Assembly (NCBI RefSeq): GCF_021919345.1
Contig: NZ_CP089293.1
Span: 2,666,001-2,730,000, forward strand
DNA: 64,000 bases
Direction: 5' to 3'
Source: Paenarthrobacter nicotinovorans
Lineage (GTDB): Bacteria > Actinomycetota > Actinomycetes > Actinomycetales > Micrococcaceae
Shown: positions 17,881-27,558 of the stretch, one piece after another
Position numbering within the stretch: position 1 is the first letter of the stretch
How the letters are laid out: the number at the start of each line of letters is the position of its first letter
The notes under the pieces: model-generated
What the model saw: the letters and a program-made list of their open reading frames with translations, nothing else
Told to the model about the DNA's origin: nothing
Database searches by the model: none
Made by a program: the position numbers and the translations under genes

Positions 17881-17917
17881 GTGGCAGAAAATTATCTAAA
17901 TGGGGCATTTCTGCCAC
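17881..17917. promoter_or_regulatory. Inverted repeat, candidate operator of the GlxA-type regulator
   Basis: A perfect 10-bp inverted repeat, gtggcagaaa (17881-17890) and tttctgccac (17908-17917), with a 17-nt AT-rich spacer. It lies 10 nt before the regulator's start codon and 36 nt before the divergent small gene. The position and TGGCA core suit an AraC-family dimer site. Binding has not been shown. Confidence 0.6.
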
Positions 17918-17952
17918 TGTTTCTTGCGCCTGCACAGGAGCAATCTGGAGAC

Positions 17953-18123
17953 ATGGAAATCTTCGGAATCATCCTCTTCATCGTCCTCATCACCGCCGTC
18001 GCAGCCACCATCTCAGCCCTGCTGAAAGACGGACGCGGCCACAACCCTCCTGTCACGTCAAGGGAACCCTGGAGCGCCTTCGAGGCACCCAGCGCCCCGT
18101 ACTGGAATCCACGCATCTACTAG
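17953..18123 (+). CDS. Small single-span membrane protein, function unknown
   Basis: A 56-residue frame starting MEIFGIILFIVLITAVAA, one hydrophobic helix at the very N-terminus, then a hydrophilic tail rich in Pro, Ser and aromatic residues ending SAPYWNPRIY. A GGAG ribosome-binding site lies 4 nt before the ATG and a strong terminator follows the stop, so it looks like a real single-gene unit. It shares its upstream region with the divergent GlxA-type regulator, which may control it. I recognise no family. Confidence 0.7.
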   Translation: MEIFGIILFIVLITAVAATISALLKDGRGHNPPVTSREPWSAFEAPSAPYWNPRIY

Positions 18124-18165
18124 GGCATGCCAGCCCACTGCAAGGTCAGCCCGACATCTACAATC

Positions 18166-18221
18166 GGCGCCCGCCAGTCCAAGGATTACTGCAGAGATCC
18201 TTTGACCGGCGGGCGCCCTTC
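18166..18221 (+). terminator. Hairpin terminator after the small membrane-protein gene
   Basis: Stem ggcgcccgcc (18166-18175) with ggcgggcgcc (18208-18217), inside which caaaggat-type complementary bases extend the pairing, followed by cttctgttt. Confidence 0.75.
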
Positions 18222-18268
18222 TGTTTGCCTGGCCGCCGCACCGTGGTGCATGGGCTAGATTCACTTGC

Positions 18269-19273
18269 ATGATCCAAACCTCCGCCCGGCTCCTGCAGCT
18301 GTTGTCACTGTTGCAGGTCCGCCGGGAATGGACAGGCCCCGCCCTTGCCCACCGCATGGGAGTCACTGAACGTACTGTGCGTCGGGACATCGACAAGTTG
18401 CGTAATCTCGGATACCCCATACATGCCTCCCCCGGCATTGCCGGCGGGTACCAACTGGGGGCCGGCGCCCAATTGCCGCCATTGCTCCTGGACGACAACG
18501 AGGCCTTGGCCGTGGCACTGGGCCTCAACTCCGTGGCTGCGGGGCCTGTGGCAGGGATCGGCGAAGCGTCCGTCCGCGCTTTGGCAAAAGTGGAGCAGGT
18601 CCTTCCCTCCCGGCTCCGCCCCAAATTCGCCATGCTCAAGGCCGCCGTCACAACGCTTCCCAGCAACGCTGCCAGCGTCGATCCCCAACAACTGACCGTT
18701 GTCTCGGCGGCAATATCGGATCGGCGCCAGATCTCCTTTGATTACGTCAAGTCCGATGGCGACGCTTCACGCCGGCTGGTCGAACCCTACAGGTTGGTGG
18801 ACACGGGACGGCGCTGGTACCTGGTTGCCTGGGACGTGGAACGCGAGGATTGGCGAACGTTCAGGGCCGACCGGTTTGCCTCGCTGCCGACCGAGCGGAA
18901 GAAGTACGCGCCCCGTCCATTGCCGGCGGAGGACCTGGCGGCCTACGTCCAGCAATCCATTACCCGCTCCCCCTACAGGTTCGACGTCGTTGTGCGCCTC
19001 CGCGCCCCGCTCGCCGAGGTCGCCGCCGTCGTCAGTTCCCAGTACGCGACGCTGACGGCCGACGGAGCGGAAGCAACGATCCTGCGGTCCGGATGGGACA
19101 ACCTGGCGGCGCCGGCAGCCTACCTCGCGGCCCTGGACCTGGACTTCGAGATTCTCGAGCCGGAGGAATTCCGGTCATTTGCACGGCACCTCTCGCACCG
19201 GCTCAGTGCCGCCGCCGGGCCTGAAACAAACAGCGGAGCTGTCGCTGCGGACGCCGAACCCCGGCCACAGTAG
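18269..19273 (+). CDS. YafY-type transcriptional regulator (DeoR-like HTH plus WYL domain)
   Basis: A 334-residue regulator. An N-terminal winged helix (LLQLLSLLQVRREWTGPALAHRMGVTERTVRRDIDKLR) is followed by a linker and a WYL domain whose core reads RLVEPYRLVDTGRRWYLVAWD, then a WCX extension toward the C-terminus. WYL domains sense ligands, often nucleic acid or nucleotides, in stress and defence regulators. No adjacent target operon is obvious. The hrpA start lies only 14 nt after its stop, so co-transcription with that helicase is possible. Confidence 0.9.
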   Translation: MIQTSARLLQLLSLLQVRREWTGPALAHRMGVTERTVRRDIDKLRNLGYPIHASPGIAGGYQLGAGAQLPPLLLDDNEALAVALGLNSVAAGPVAGIGEASVRALAKVEQVLPSRLRPKFAMLKAAVTTLPSNAASVDPQQLTVVSAAISDRRQISFDYVKSDGDASRRLVEPYRLVDTGRRWYLVAWDVEREDWRTFRADRFASLPTERKKYAPRPLPAEDLAAYVQQSITRSPYRFDVVVRLRAPLAEVAAVVSSQYATLTADGAEATILRSGWDNLAAPAAYLAALDLDFEILEPEEFRSFARHLSHRLSAAAGPETNSGAVAADAEPRPQ

Positions 19274-19286
19274 ACTGGCAGCAGCC

Positions 19287-22200
19287 ATGACACTTCAAAT
19301 TTCCTACCCCGCAGAGCTGCCCGTTTCCGAGCGCCGCGAGGATCTGATGGCGGCCATTGCCGCAAACCAAGTGACCATCATTGCCGGCGAGACCGGCTCG
19401 GGCAAGACCACGCAGATCCCCAAGATGTGCCTCGAACTCGGCCTCGGTGACAAGGGCCTGATCGGCCATACCCAGCCGCGCCGTCTGGCGGCCCGCACAG
19501 TGGCCGAACGCATCGCCTCCGAACTGGACGTCGAGATCGGCCAGGAAGTGGGCTTCCAGGTCCGTTTCACCGGCGAGGTCAGCGCCTCCACCAAGATCAA
19601 GCTGATGACTGACGGCATCCTGCTCGCCGAAATCCAACGGGACAAACTGCTCAGGAAATACAGCACCATCATCATTGACGAGGCCCACGAACGAAGCCTC
19701 AACATCGACTTCATCCTGGGTTACCTCAAGCGCATCCTGCCGCAGCGTCCGGACCTGAAGATCATCATTACCTCGGCAACTATTGATCCCCAGCGCTTCG
19801 CCAAACACTTCGGCAGTGATGAAGAGCCTGCACCCATCATCGAAGTCTCCGGCCGCACCTACCCGGTGGAGATCCGCTACCGCCCGCTTACACAGCCTGC
19901 AGACGCTGATGACGAGACCTCGGACGACGAACTCGAAGAAGACCGCGATCCCCTTGACGCCGTCTGCGATGCCGTGGACGAGCTCGCCAAGGAAGCACCG
20001 GGAGACATTCTCATCTTCTTCTCCGGCGAGCGTGAAATCCGCGACGCCGCCGAGGCCATCAACGGCCGCATCCAAAGCAACCGGCGCCTTGCAGGCACCG
20101 AAGTCCTTCCCCTCTTTGCCCGGTTGAGCCTCCAGGAACAGCACCGGGTCTTCAATCCCGGGGGTAAACGTCGCATCATTCTGGCCACCAACGTGGCCGA
20201 AACCTCGCTTACTGTCCCGGGTATCAAGTACGTGATCGACACCGGCACTGCACGCATCTCGCGCTATTCGCACCGCACCAAGGTCCAACGCCTGCCCATC
20301 GAGCGGGTCTCCCAGGCATCGGCCAACCAGCGTTCAGGCCGTTGCGGCCGCGTGTCGGAGGGCATCGCGATCCGCTTGTATTCGGAAGAGGATTTCGAAT
20401 CACGTCCGCAGTTTACGGATCCCGAGATCCTCCGGACCAACCTCGCCGCTGTCATCCTGCAGATGACCGCCATGGGAGTTGCCCGCGGACCCAAGGACGT
20501 GGAGAACTTCCCGTTTGTGGAACCCCCGGAGACCAGGGCCATCAACGACGGCGTGACCCTGCTGCGCGAACTCGGCGCCTTAAGCCCGGCAAAGTCCGCC
20601 GACGCCCGCGGCAACGGCCGAAGCGGCGGTGGACTGACCGCCGTCGGGCAGAAACTCGCCCAGCTTCCTGTCGATCCCCGGCTTGGCCGGATGATCGTGG
20701 AAGCAGGAAAGCGCGGATGCGTCCGCGAAGTCATGATCCTCGCCGCCGCGCTGACCATCCAGGATCCGCGTGAGCGGCCAACGGACAAGCAGCAGCTCGC
20801 CGCGGAAAAGCATGCCCGTTTCCGCGACGAGATCTCGGACTTCACCGGGTTCCTCAACCTCTGGAACTACATCCAGGAGAAGCAGCGCGAGCTGTCCTCC
20901 ACTCAGTTCCGCAAACTGTGCCGCAACGAGTTCATCAACTACCTGCGCGTGCGCGAATGGCAGGACCTTTTCACACAGCTCCGGCAGCTGGCCAAGCCCC
21001 TGGGCATCGCGCTGGATAACAAACGCGAAGCCGACCCCGTGGGGAACTACGAGGGCATCCACATCAGCCTGCTGTCCGGGCTGCTCAGCCACATTGGCCT
21101 GCTCGATGAGCGCAAGCGCGAATATGCCGGGGCACGCGGAAGCCGTTTTGCGATCTTCCCCGGTTCGGCGCTGTTCAAGAAGTCACCCACTTTCGTCATG
21201 GCCGCAGAATTGGTGGAGACCAGCAGGTTGTGGGCTCGCGTTGCTGCCAAGTTCGATCCCTTGTGGGCCGAGCAGGTGGCCCCTGATCTGGTGAAGCGAA
21301 CTTACAGCGAGCCGCACTGGTCCTCCCGCCAGGGTGCGGTACTGGCCCACGAAAAGGTCACGCTCTACGGAGTGCCCATCATTCCGAACCGCCGGGTAAA
21401 TTACGGACGCATCGATCCGGAGCTCTCCCGCGAGTTGTTTATCCGGCACGCGCTTGTGGAAGGCGAATGGAAGACCCACCACAAGTTCTTCCATCGCAAC
21501 CGGGCACTCCTGCAGGAAATAGAAGAGCTCGAAACCCGCATGCGACGGCGCGACATCCTGGTTGACGACCAGACTCTCTTCGAGTTCTATGACGCACGCG
21601 TGGGCAAGGACGTGGTCTCCGAGAGGCACTTCGATAAGTGGTGGAAGGATGCCCGGCAGTCGGATCCCCATTTGCTGGACTTCGATCAATCGCTGTTGAT
21701 GAGCGAAGACGCCGAGGCACTGGATGACTCCGCGTATCCCAAAACGTGGCTTCACAAGGGCTTCGAGCTTCCCCTGAGCTACGAGTTCCACCCTGTGGCA
21801 CCCGGATCCGCTCCCAATCCTTCCGACGGCGTTACCGCTGAAGTTCCGGTACTTTTCCTCAACCAGCTGGACGATGCCCCGTTCCGCTGGCAGATTCCCG
21901 GCCAACGGGTTGAGCTCGTCACGGCGCTCATCAAATCCCTTCCAAAGCAGGTACGGAAAAACTTCGTGCCGGCACCGGATGTGGCCAGGCAAGCCACCGC
22001 GGCGTTGGAAGCGGACTTCGATCCCGCCGGCGACGAGCTGGAGCCTTCCCTGGAGTTGGTCCTGCGCCGACTCAGGGGGCACATCATTCCGCCCGGCTCG
22101 TGGAACTGGGATGCGGTACCTCCGCATTTGCGCGTCAGCTTCAAAGTGGTGGACAGCAAGGGGAAGGTCCTGGACGAGGGCAAGGACCTCGCTGAACTGC

Positions 22201-23219
22201 AGGAAAAGCTGGCACCGGCCACCCGCCGCGCCATCGCCGAATCACTGGGTGCCACGCCGGCAACCACGCTGCGGACCCCCAGTGGCAAGGGAACAGCCAG
22301 CCAAGCCGCGCCACCAGCCGGAGCCCCGGCACCTGGCGAAGGAACGGTAGCCGAACGGACCGGCATCACCGAGTGGGATTTCGGCACCGTGGATCGCCAG
22401 GTCAGCCGTGCTGTGAAGGGGCATGCCGTCACGGGGTTCCCCGCCCTGATGGACGAGGGGAAGTCAGTGGCCCTGCGGGTGTTCCAAAGCAAGGCAGAGC
22501 AGGAAGCCGCCATGCGAAGCGGCGTCATCCGGTTGCTGGCCCTGCGGATACCTTCTCCGGACCGCTATGTGCTCGAACACCTGAGCAACACCGAAAAGCT
22601 CACCTTCAGCCAGAACCCCCACGGTTCGGTGAGCGCCCTGATTGCGGACTGCGCATTGGCTGCGATCGACAAACTCGTGCCCCAGGAACTGCCATGGGAC
22701 AGGGAGTCCTTCGATGCTCTCTACGAAGTAGTCAGGGCAGAACTGATCGACACCGTTTTCACGGTGACGGCCGTCGTCGAACGCATCCTGGCCAGTACGC
22801 GGCGCATCCAGAAAGCGCTGAAGTCCAACGCCAGCCTGCCGCTCATCAGCGCCCTCAATGACATGAAGAGCCAGTTGGAGCAATTGGTCTTCCCCGGTTT
22901 TGTGGCACAGACGGGCTACGCCCAGCTCAGCCAGCTGCCGCGGTACCTGCAGGCCATTGAGAAGCGGCTGGAGAAACTTCCAGGCAACGTGCAGCGGGAC
23001 AGCCTGAACATGGGCATCGTGCAGGCGCTGGAGGATGACTACGACGACGCCGTGTCGGCGCTGCTCCCGGGACGGCGGGCGGGTGCTGAGTTAACCCGGG
23101 TGCGCTGGATGATCGAGGAGCTGCGGGTGAGCCTCTTCGCGGTCGAACTCGGCACGGCCTATTCCGTTTCGGAGAAACGCATCCGCACGGTCCTCAACCA
23201 GGCACTGGCCCCGGCGTAA
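19287..23219 (+). CDS. hrpA: ATP-dependent RNA helicase HrpA
   Basis: A 1310-residue DEAH-box helicase. P-loop AGETGSGKTT (Lys40), DEAH in IIIDEAHERSLNIDF, SAT-type motif ITSATIDPQRF, and motif VI in QRSGRCGR. After the helicase core come the HA2/OB regions and a long C-terminal HrpA-specific part, giving the ~1300-residue size of bacterial HrpA. In E. coli HrpA acts on stalled ribosomes and mRNA processing; the same role here is inference. I chose the ATG at MTLQISYPAELPVSERR because a longer in-frame start would lie deep in the preceding WYL gene. A Pro/Ala linker near residues 1000-1030 separates two C-terminal blocks. Confidence 0.95.
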   Translation: MTLQISYPAELPVSERREDLMAAIAANQVTIIAGETGSGKTTQIPKMCLELGLGDKGLIGHTQPRRLAARTVAERIASELDVEIGQEVGFQVRFTGEVSASTKIKLMTDGILLAEIQRDKLLRKYSTIIIDEAHERSLNIDFILGYLKRILPQRPDLKIIITSATIDPQRFAKHFGSDEEPAPIIEVSGRTYPVEIRYRPLTQPADADDETSDDELEEDRDPLDAVCDAVDELAKEAPGDILIFFSGEREIRDAAEAINGRIQSNRRLAGTEVLPLFARLSLQEQHRVFNPGGKRRIILATNVAETSLTVPGIKYVIDTGTARISRYSHRTKVQRLPIERVSQASANQRSGRCGRVSEGIAIRLYSEEDFESRPQFTDPEILRTNLAAVILQMTAMGVARGPKDVENFPFVEPPETRAINDGVTLLRELGALSPAKSADARGNGRSGGGLTAVGQKLAQLPVDPRLGRMIVEAGKRGCVREVMILAAALTIQDPRERPTDKQQLAAEKHARFRDEISDFTGFLNLWNYIQEKQRELSSTQFRKLCRNEFINYLRVREWQDLFTQLRQLAKPLGIALDNKREADPVGNYEGIHISLLSGLLSHIGLLDERKREYAGARGSRFAIFPGSALFKKSPTFVMAAELVETSRLWARVAAKFDPLWAEQVAPDLVKRTYSEPHWSSRQGAVLAHEKVTLYGVPIIPNRRVNYGRIDPELSRELFIRHALVEGEWKTHHKFFHRNRALLQEIEELETRMRRRDILVDDQTLFEFYDARVGKDVVSERHFDKWWKDARQSDPHLLDFDQSLLMSEDAEALDDSAYPKTWLHKGFELPLSYEFHPVAPGSAPNPSDGVTAEVPVLFLNQLDDAPFRWQIPGQRVELVTALIKSLPKQVRKNFVPAPDVARQATAALEADFDPAGDELEPSLELVLRRLRGHIIPPGSWNWDAVPPHLRVSFKVVDSKGKVLDEGKDLAELQEKLAPATRRAIAESLGATPATTLRTPSGKGTASQAAPPAGAPAPGEGTVAERTGITEWDFGTVDRQVSRAVKGHAVTGFPALMDEGKSVALRVFQSKAEQEAAMRSGVIRLLALRIPSPDRYVLEHLSNTEKLTFSQNPHGSVSALIADCALAAIDKLVPQELPWDRESFDALYEVVRAELIDTVFTVTAVVERILASTRRIQKALKSNASLPLISALNDMKSQLEQLVFPGFVAQTGYAQLSQLPRYLQAIEKRLEKLPGNVQRDSLNMGIVQALEDDYDDAVSALLPGRRAGAELTRVRWMIEELRVSLFAVELGTAYSVSEKRIRTVLNQALAPA

Positions 23220-23233
23220 CCCGAAGCACAAAA

Positions 23234-23266
23234 AACCCGGCGGTGCGTGTACAGCACCGCCGGGTT
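23234..23266. terminator. Bidirectional terminator between hrpA and the HIT gene
   Basis: A perfect 13-bp stem, aacccggcggtgc with gcaccgccgggtt, and a 7-nt loop. An A-run on the left flank acts as a U-run for the minus strand. It lies between two convergent genes. Confidence 0.9.
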
Positions 23267-23278
23267 AAGAACGCGGAG

Positions 23279-23707
23279 TCAGTCTTCCGGGACAGCGTCT
23301 CCGTGTCCGGCTGAACGCAGCGCGGAACGCAGCTTTACGGCCGTCGCATCCATCACCGCAGGGTCCGGGTTGTGATCGACATTGTGGATCTCAAAATCTG
23401 CTGTGGAATACGCAGGCCAGACGTGGACATGCAGGTGGTCCACTTCAAAACCCTCCATCAGGACGCCAACGCGCTTGGCGTCGAAGAGCCCTTCCTGCAC
23501 CTTGCCGATGCTCTGGGCGACATCCATGACCTTAGCCAGAAGCTCCGGCGTGGCATGCGTCCAGGAGTCCACTTCCTCACGCGGAACCACCAGGGTGTGG
23601 CCTTGGGTAATGGGGGCTATGGTCAGGAAAGCCACCACTTCCTCGTCTTTCCAGACGAAGCGGCCCGGGATCTCCCCGTTGATGATCCTGGTGAACAATG
23701 TGCTCAT
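23279..23707 (-). CDS. HIT-family hydrolase
   Basis: A 142-residue histidine-triad protein with the active-site motif HLHVHVWP and the upstream substrate loop GHTLVVPREEVDSW. Such proteins hydrolyse or transfer nucleoside monophosphates from adenosine-phosphoramidate or dinucleotide substrates; the exact substrate cannot be read from sequence. Its start overlaps the stop of the dehydrogenase gene upstream (ATGA), so it is the last gene of a three-gene operon. Confidence 0.92.
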   Translation of the reverse strand: MSTLFTRIINGEIPGRFVWKDEEVVAFLTIAPITQGHTLVVPREEVDSWTHATPELLAKVMDVAQSIGKVQEGLFDAKRVGVLMEGFEVDHLHVHVWPAYSTADFEIHNVDHNPDPAVMDATAVKLRSALRSAGHGDAVPED

Positions 23708-24858
23708 GCGTCTGCCCTTTCGGAGGGTTCCTGAAGTGTTGCGGTATCCAGCACAAAACGGTACTTCACGTCGCCGGCCACCATGCGGTCGTAGGCCTCA
23801 TTCAACTGCCCGGCGCCAACAATCTCGATGTCGCTGGCCACTCCGTGCTCGGCACAGAAGTCCAGCATTTCCTGCGTTTCCTCGATGCCGCCAATCAAGG
23901 AACCGGCGTAGGCGAGGCGGCGACGGATAAGCAGGCCGGGGCTGACCGGGGGCATGTCGTCGGCAGGAAGCCCGAGTTGGAAGAGTGCACCGTCCAGCCG
24001 AAGCGTACGGAAGTAGGGGTTGAGGTCGTGCGGAGCGGCGACGGTATCAATAATGACGTCGATGCTGCGGTTGGCAGCCTCCATCGCGTCGGCGTCCTTG
24101 GACAGCACCACGTGGTCCGCGCCAAGTTCCCGGGCTGCGTCAAACTTCGACTCGGAGGTGGTGAACACCGTGACTTCGGCGCCCATGGCTTTGGCGAGCT
24201 TGACCGCCATATGGCCCAGGCCGCCCAACCCCACCACTCCAACGGAGTCGCCTTCCTCAACATCGAAGTACCTCAAGGGCGAGTAGGTGGTAATCCCGGC
24301 ACACAAAAGCGGAGCTGCCGCAGCAGGGTCCAAGTTCCCGGGCACTCGGAGCACGAAGCGCTTGTCCACCACCACCGCCGTCGAGTATCCACCCTGGGTG
24401 ACGGCGTCTTCGTGGCGGGGATCGGCTGCGCCGTAGGTGCCCACGTTGCCGCGCTCGCAGTACTGCTCCAGTCCTTCAAGGCAGCTGTCGCATTCACGGC
24501 ACGAGTCCACCATGCAGCCCACGCCAACACGGTCTCCGACCGCGAAGTCCTCCACGGCGGATCCCACCCGGGTCACGCTGCCAACAATTTCGTGACCGGG
24601 AACCAGCGGATACGGGGGCTGCCGCCATTCTCCCCGTGTTGCGTGCACGTCAGAGTGGCACAGGCCGCAGAATTCGATGGCGATCTCCACGTCGTCTTCA
24701 CCAGGCTCGCGGCGGGCCACTGTCAGGGGCACGAGTCCGCTCACCGGCGAAGTGGCGCCATATGCCGCAGCCAACACTCCAGTGGAGGACTCGGAACCGG
24801 CAGTGTCCAAAGAGATGGTCTTCGCGAGGGGCGGGGGAACAGGACGTCCAGGATTCAT
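23704..24858 (-). CDS. Zinc-dependent alcohol/aldehyde dehydrogenase (YahK/CAD type)
   Basis: A 384-residue medium-chain dehydrogenase. Catalytic zinc ligands lie in EFCGLCHSDVHATRG and PGHEIVGSV, the structural zinc cluster in CRECDSCLEGLEQYC, and the cofactor fold in GVVGLGGLGHMAVKLA. The pattern matches the YahK/cinnamyl-alcohol dehydrogenase group, usually NADP-dependent aldehyde reductases. The substrate is unknown. An N-terminal extension of about 30 residues before the catalytic core may mean the true start is further downstream. It overlaps both neighbours by 4 nt (sulfurtransferase upstream, HIT gene downstream). Confidence 0.92.
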   Translation of the reverse strand: MNPGRPVPPPLAKTISLDTAGSESSTGVLAAAYGATSPVSGLVPLTVARREPGEDDVEIAIEFCGLCHSDVHATRGEWRQPPYPLVPGHEIVGSVTRVGSAVEDFAVGDRVGVGCMVDSCRECDSCLEGLEQYCERGNVGTYGAADPRHEDAVTQGGYSTAVVVDKRFVLRVPGNLDPAAAAPLLCAGITTYSPLRYFDVEEGDSVGVVGLGGLGHMAVKLAKAMGAEVTVFTTSESKFDAARELGADHVVLSKDADAMEAANRSIDVIIDTVAAPHDLNPYFRTLRLDGALFQLGLPADDMPPVSPGLLIRRRLAYAGSLIGGIEETQEMLDFCAEHGVASDIEIVGAGQLNEAYDRMVAGDVKYRFVLDTATLQEPSERADA

Positions 24859-25754
24859 GCTTCGACGCTACTCCCGTCGGCCCGGCTCATGCTACTTGGG
24901 CCGTCGGCAGCGTCACCATAAGGACCCTCTCCCACCACTACCTCATTCGCCCCGTTGTTCGACCATTGCGAAAACGAACCGGGGAACAAGGCCGCGCTGA
25001 AGCCTGCAATTTCCATAGCAGCGATCTCGTGGGAGGCGGTGACGCCGGAACCGCAGTACACAGCAACCCTGGATGATGTGTCCAAACCCAACGCCTCGAA
25101 CCGGCGCCGCAGCTCTTCGGCAGGCAGGAAGGTACCCGCCTCCGAAACGTTCTGCGTGGTAGGCGCGCTGAAGGCACCGGGAATGTGCCCGGCCCGGGGA
25201 TCGATGGGCTCCACCTCGCCTCTGTACCGCTCCCCTGCCCGGGCATCCAACAACACTCCATCGCGGCTCCACTGCGCCGCTTCCTGCTCAGTAATGGACG
25301 GCATTAGGCCATCGCCCAGGGAGACATTCCCGACGGCGGGACGCGCCTCGCCGGCTTCCAGGGCGTAGCCGTGTGAGCGCCAGGCGGACAGGCCGCCGTC
25401 GAGGAGGTAAACGGAGTCCACCCCCGCGTTGCGGAGCATCCACCACGCCCGGGCGGCGGCCATGCTGCCGCTGTCGTCGTACGCAACCACCGTGTCGCCG
25501 TCGTTGATCCCCCAACGGCGGGCCGCCTCCTGGAAGCGGTCCGGCGAGGGCAAAGGATGGCGCCCGCGTCCTGGAGCGGCATGGTCCGCAAGTTCCGTCG
25601 GGAGGTCCACGAAGACCGCCGCCGGAAGATGGGCCTCAAGGTAGTTCGCGTGCCCGTCTGTCCGGCCAAGGACCCACCTCACATCCAGGAGTACGGTCCG
25701 CTCTCCCGATTCAAGGCGCCGGTGCAGCTCAGTGGCAGTCATCAGGGTGGCCAT
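24855..25754 (-). CDS. Two-domain rhodanese-type sulfurtransferase
   Basis: A 299-residue protein with two rhodanese domains. The N-terminal one is non-catalytic (VVAYDDSGSMAAARAW, Asp instead of Cys). The C-terminal one carries the active cysteine in VAVYCGSGVTASHEI. The CGSGVT loop is typical of thiosulfate/3-mercaptopyruvate sulfurtransferases of this group; the donor is unsettled. It is the first gene of the operon with the dehydrogenase and HIT genes. The divergent cysteine-synthase-fold gene starts 71 nt away, which suggests a link to cysteine-derived sulfur. Confidence 0.93.
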   Translation of the reverse strand: MATLMTATELHRRLESGERTVLLDVRWVLGRTDGHANYLEAHLPAAVFVDLPTELADHAAPGRGRHPLPSPDRFQEAARRWGINDGDTVVAYDDSGSMAAARAWWMLRNAGVDSVYLLDGGLSAWRSHGYALEAGEARPAVGNVSLGDGLMPSITEQEAAQWSRDGVLLDARAGERYRGEVEPIDPRAGHIPGAFSAPTTQNVSEAGTFLPAEELRRRFEALGLDTSSRVAVYCGSGVTASHEIAAMEIAGFSAALFPGSFSQWSNNGANEVVVGEGPYGDAADGPSSMSRADGSSVEA

Positions 25755-25825
25755 GGGTTCTCCTTCGTCCGGGGGGTGATGGCCCCGTTGCTGCCGGAAC
25801 CACGTTTCCAGCCTAGGCTTATCCG

Positions 25826-26908
25826 GTGAGCAATTCGTGTATTCAGGACCGGACCTGGGCCAGCGAGGCCATCCGCACCATCGAGGCTGAAAACAACCGC
25901 TCGGCGGACACGCATCTGTACGCGGTGCCCCTGCCGGAACACTGGGGCGTGCAGCTGTACCTCAAGGATGAGTCCACGCACCGCTCGGGCAGCCTGAAGC
26001 ACCGCCTGGCGAGGTCGTTGTTCCTCTATGGACTCGTCAACGGCTGGATTACCGAGGGCACCACCATTGTGGAAGCGTCCAGCGGCAGCACGGCCGTCTC
26101 TGAGGCGTACTTTGCCCGGTTGATCGGCCTGCCCTTCATCGCCGTGATGACCAAAACCACGAGTCCGGAGAAAATCGCCCTCATTGAGGACTTTGGCGGC
26201 TCATGCTTGCTCGTGGACCATGCATCGGAGGTCTACGCCGTTGCCGAAGAGACCGCACGGACGTCCGGCGGCCACTACATGGACCAGTTCACGTACGCCG
26301 AGCGGGCAACGGACTGGCGTGGCAACAACAACATCGCAGAATCGATCTTCGAACAACTTGCCCTCGAAGAGCACCCGGTGCCCGAATGGATCGTCGTCGG
26401 AGCAGGCACAGGCGGGACCAGCGCAACCATCGGCCGATACCTTCGCTATAACCGTTACCCCACACGTCTGGCGGTGGTGGACCCGGAAAACTCGGCCTTC
26501 TACCCTGCGTGGCGGGACGGCAACGCGGCGGCAGCGTCCGGTCTGCCTTCCCGCATCGAGGGCATCGGCCGGCCCCGCTCGGAACCGAGTTTTGTTCCGG
26601 CCGTAATCGACCACATGATCCAGGTGCCCGACGCCGCATCCGTCGCGGCCATGCGCCACCTCCGCAAACTGACCGGGCTTCACGCGGGCCCTTCCACAGG
26701 CACCAACTTGTGGGGTGTCTGGCAGCTGGTCGCCCGGATGGTGGCCGAAGGACGCAAAGGCAGCATCGTTTCACTCATGTGCGACGGCGGCGACCGCTAT
26801 GTTGGCAGCTATTACGACGCCGGGTGGCTCGCGGCCCATGGCCTGGATCCGGCTCCACACGAGAAAGTGCTGGACCGGTTCCACGACACAGGAGTGTGGC
26901 CCGGCTAG
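25826..26908 (+). CDS. PLP-dependent cysteine synthase-fold enzyme, probable cysteine desulfhydrase (Cds1-like)
   Basis: A 360-residue fold-II PLP enzyme starting at GTG. The PLP lysine lies in [11 protein letters not shown], the pyridine-side loop in [17 protein letters not shown], and the phosphate loop in [16 protein letters not shown]. The overall pattern resembles mycobacterial Cds1 (Rv3684), an L-cysteine desulfhydrase producing sulfide, pyruvate and ammonia. A cysteine or cystathionine synthase activity cannot be excluded. It is divergent from a sulfurtransferase gene and its stop overlaps the convergent metallo-hydrolase gene by 4 nt. Confidence 0.85.
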   Translation: MSNSCIQDRTWASEAIRTIEAENNRSADTHLYAVPLPEHWGVQLYLKDESTHRSGSLKHRLARSLFLYGLVNGWITEGTTIVEASSGSTAVSEAYFARLIGLPFIAVMTKTTSPEKIALIEDFGGSCLLVDHASEVYAVAEETARTSGGHYMDQFTYAERATDWRGNNNIAESIFEQLALEEHPVPEWIVVGAGTGGTSATIGRYLRYNRYPTRLAVVDPENSAFYPAWRDGNAAAASGLPSRIEGIGRPRSEPSFVPAVIDHMIQVPDAASVAAMRHLRKLTGLHAGPSTGTNLWGVWQLVARMVAEGRKGSIVSLMCDGGDRYVGSYYDAGWLAAHGLDPAPHEKVLDRFHDTGVWPG

Positions 26909-27558
26909 ACCTCTACCGACTCCCGGGGCGCGAGCCGCGTGTAGCTGGTGCCGTACCGTGCACCGATCCGCGTTACATGGCCCTCGACGACGCCACGCCC
27001 GAGTTCGTTGAGCAGGCCGTCGTGGACCGGGAAGGCCTTGGGGGCGCGGACGGAAATGACGAAGTCCACAACCTCGCCGATCTTGGACCACGGGGCGTGG
27101 ATGGGGACCAGCAGTGTTTTGACTTCGATCCCGTCCGGGACCACGAAGGAGTCTCCGGGGTGGAACACGTTGTCGTCCACAAGGTAGCCGATATTTGCCA
27201 CCACCGGGATCTGGGCATGGATGAGGGCGTGCTGTCCGCCGAAAGTCCGGATGCTGAAACCGGCGACGTCAAAGGATGAACCGGGGTCGACGGAATGCAC
27301 GCGGTCGGCGATGTCACTTTCTTCCTGCAGTGCGGCAGCTACCCTGGCCGGCGCATGGACCACCAGGTCAGGATTGCTCCGCAAAGCTTTGATGACCTCC
27401 GGGCTGTCGAGGTGGTCGTTGTGCTCGTGCGTTACCAGCACAGCGTCAGCTCCGTTCAACGCTTCGGCGGATTCGGAGAACGTCCCGGGATCAATCACCA
27501 GGACTTTTCCTTCCTTCTCCAACCGGACACAGGCGTGGGTGTACTTGGTGAGCATCAT
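26905..27558 (-). CDS. Metallo-beta-lactamase-fold hydrolase
   Basis: A 217-residue MBL-fold protein. The metal motif reads [10 protein letters not shown] (HxHxDH), with further His/Asp candidates in [10 protein letters not shown] and FPVHDGLL. The layout resembles the UlaG/YtbP-like subgroup of broad metal-dependent hydrolases; the substrate is unknown. Its 3' end overlaps the convergent Cds1-like gene by 4 nt, and it is divergent from the Zur-like gene. No signal peptide. Confidence 0.9.
   Translation of the reverse strand: MMLTKYTHACVRLEKEGKVLVIDPGTFSESAEALNGADAVLVTHEHNDHLDSPEVIKALRSNPDLVVHAPARVAAALQEESDIADRVHSVDPGSSFDVAGFSIRTFGGQHALIHAQIPVVANIGYLVDDNVFHPGDSFVVPDGIEVKTLLVPIHAPWSKIGEVVDFVISVRAPKAFPVHDGLLNELGRGVVEGHVTRIGARYGTSYTRLAPRESVEV

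Noticed and set aside
23698-24921. Plus-strand frame of 407 codons
   Set aside because: Lies opposite the alcohol dehydrogenase and has no domain.
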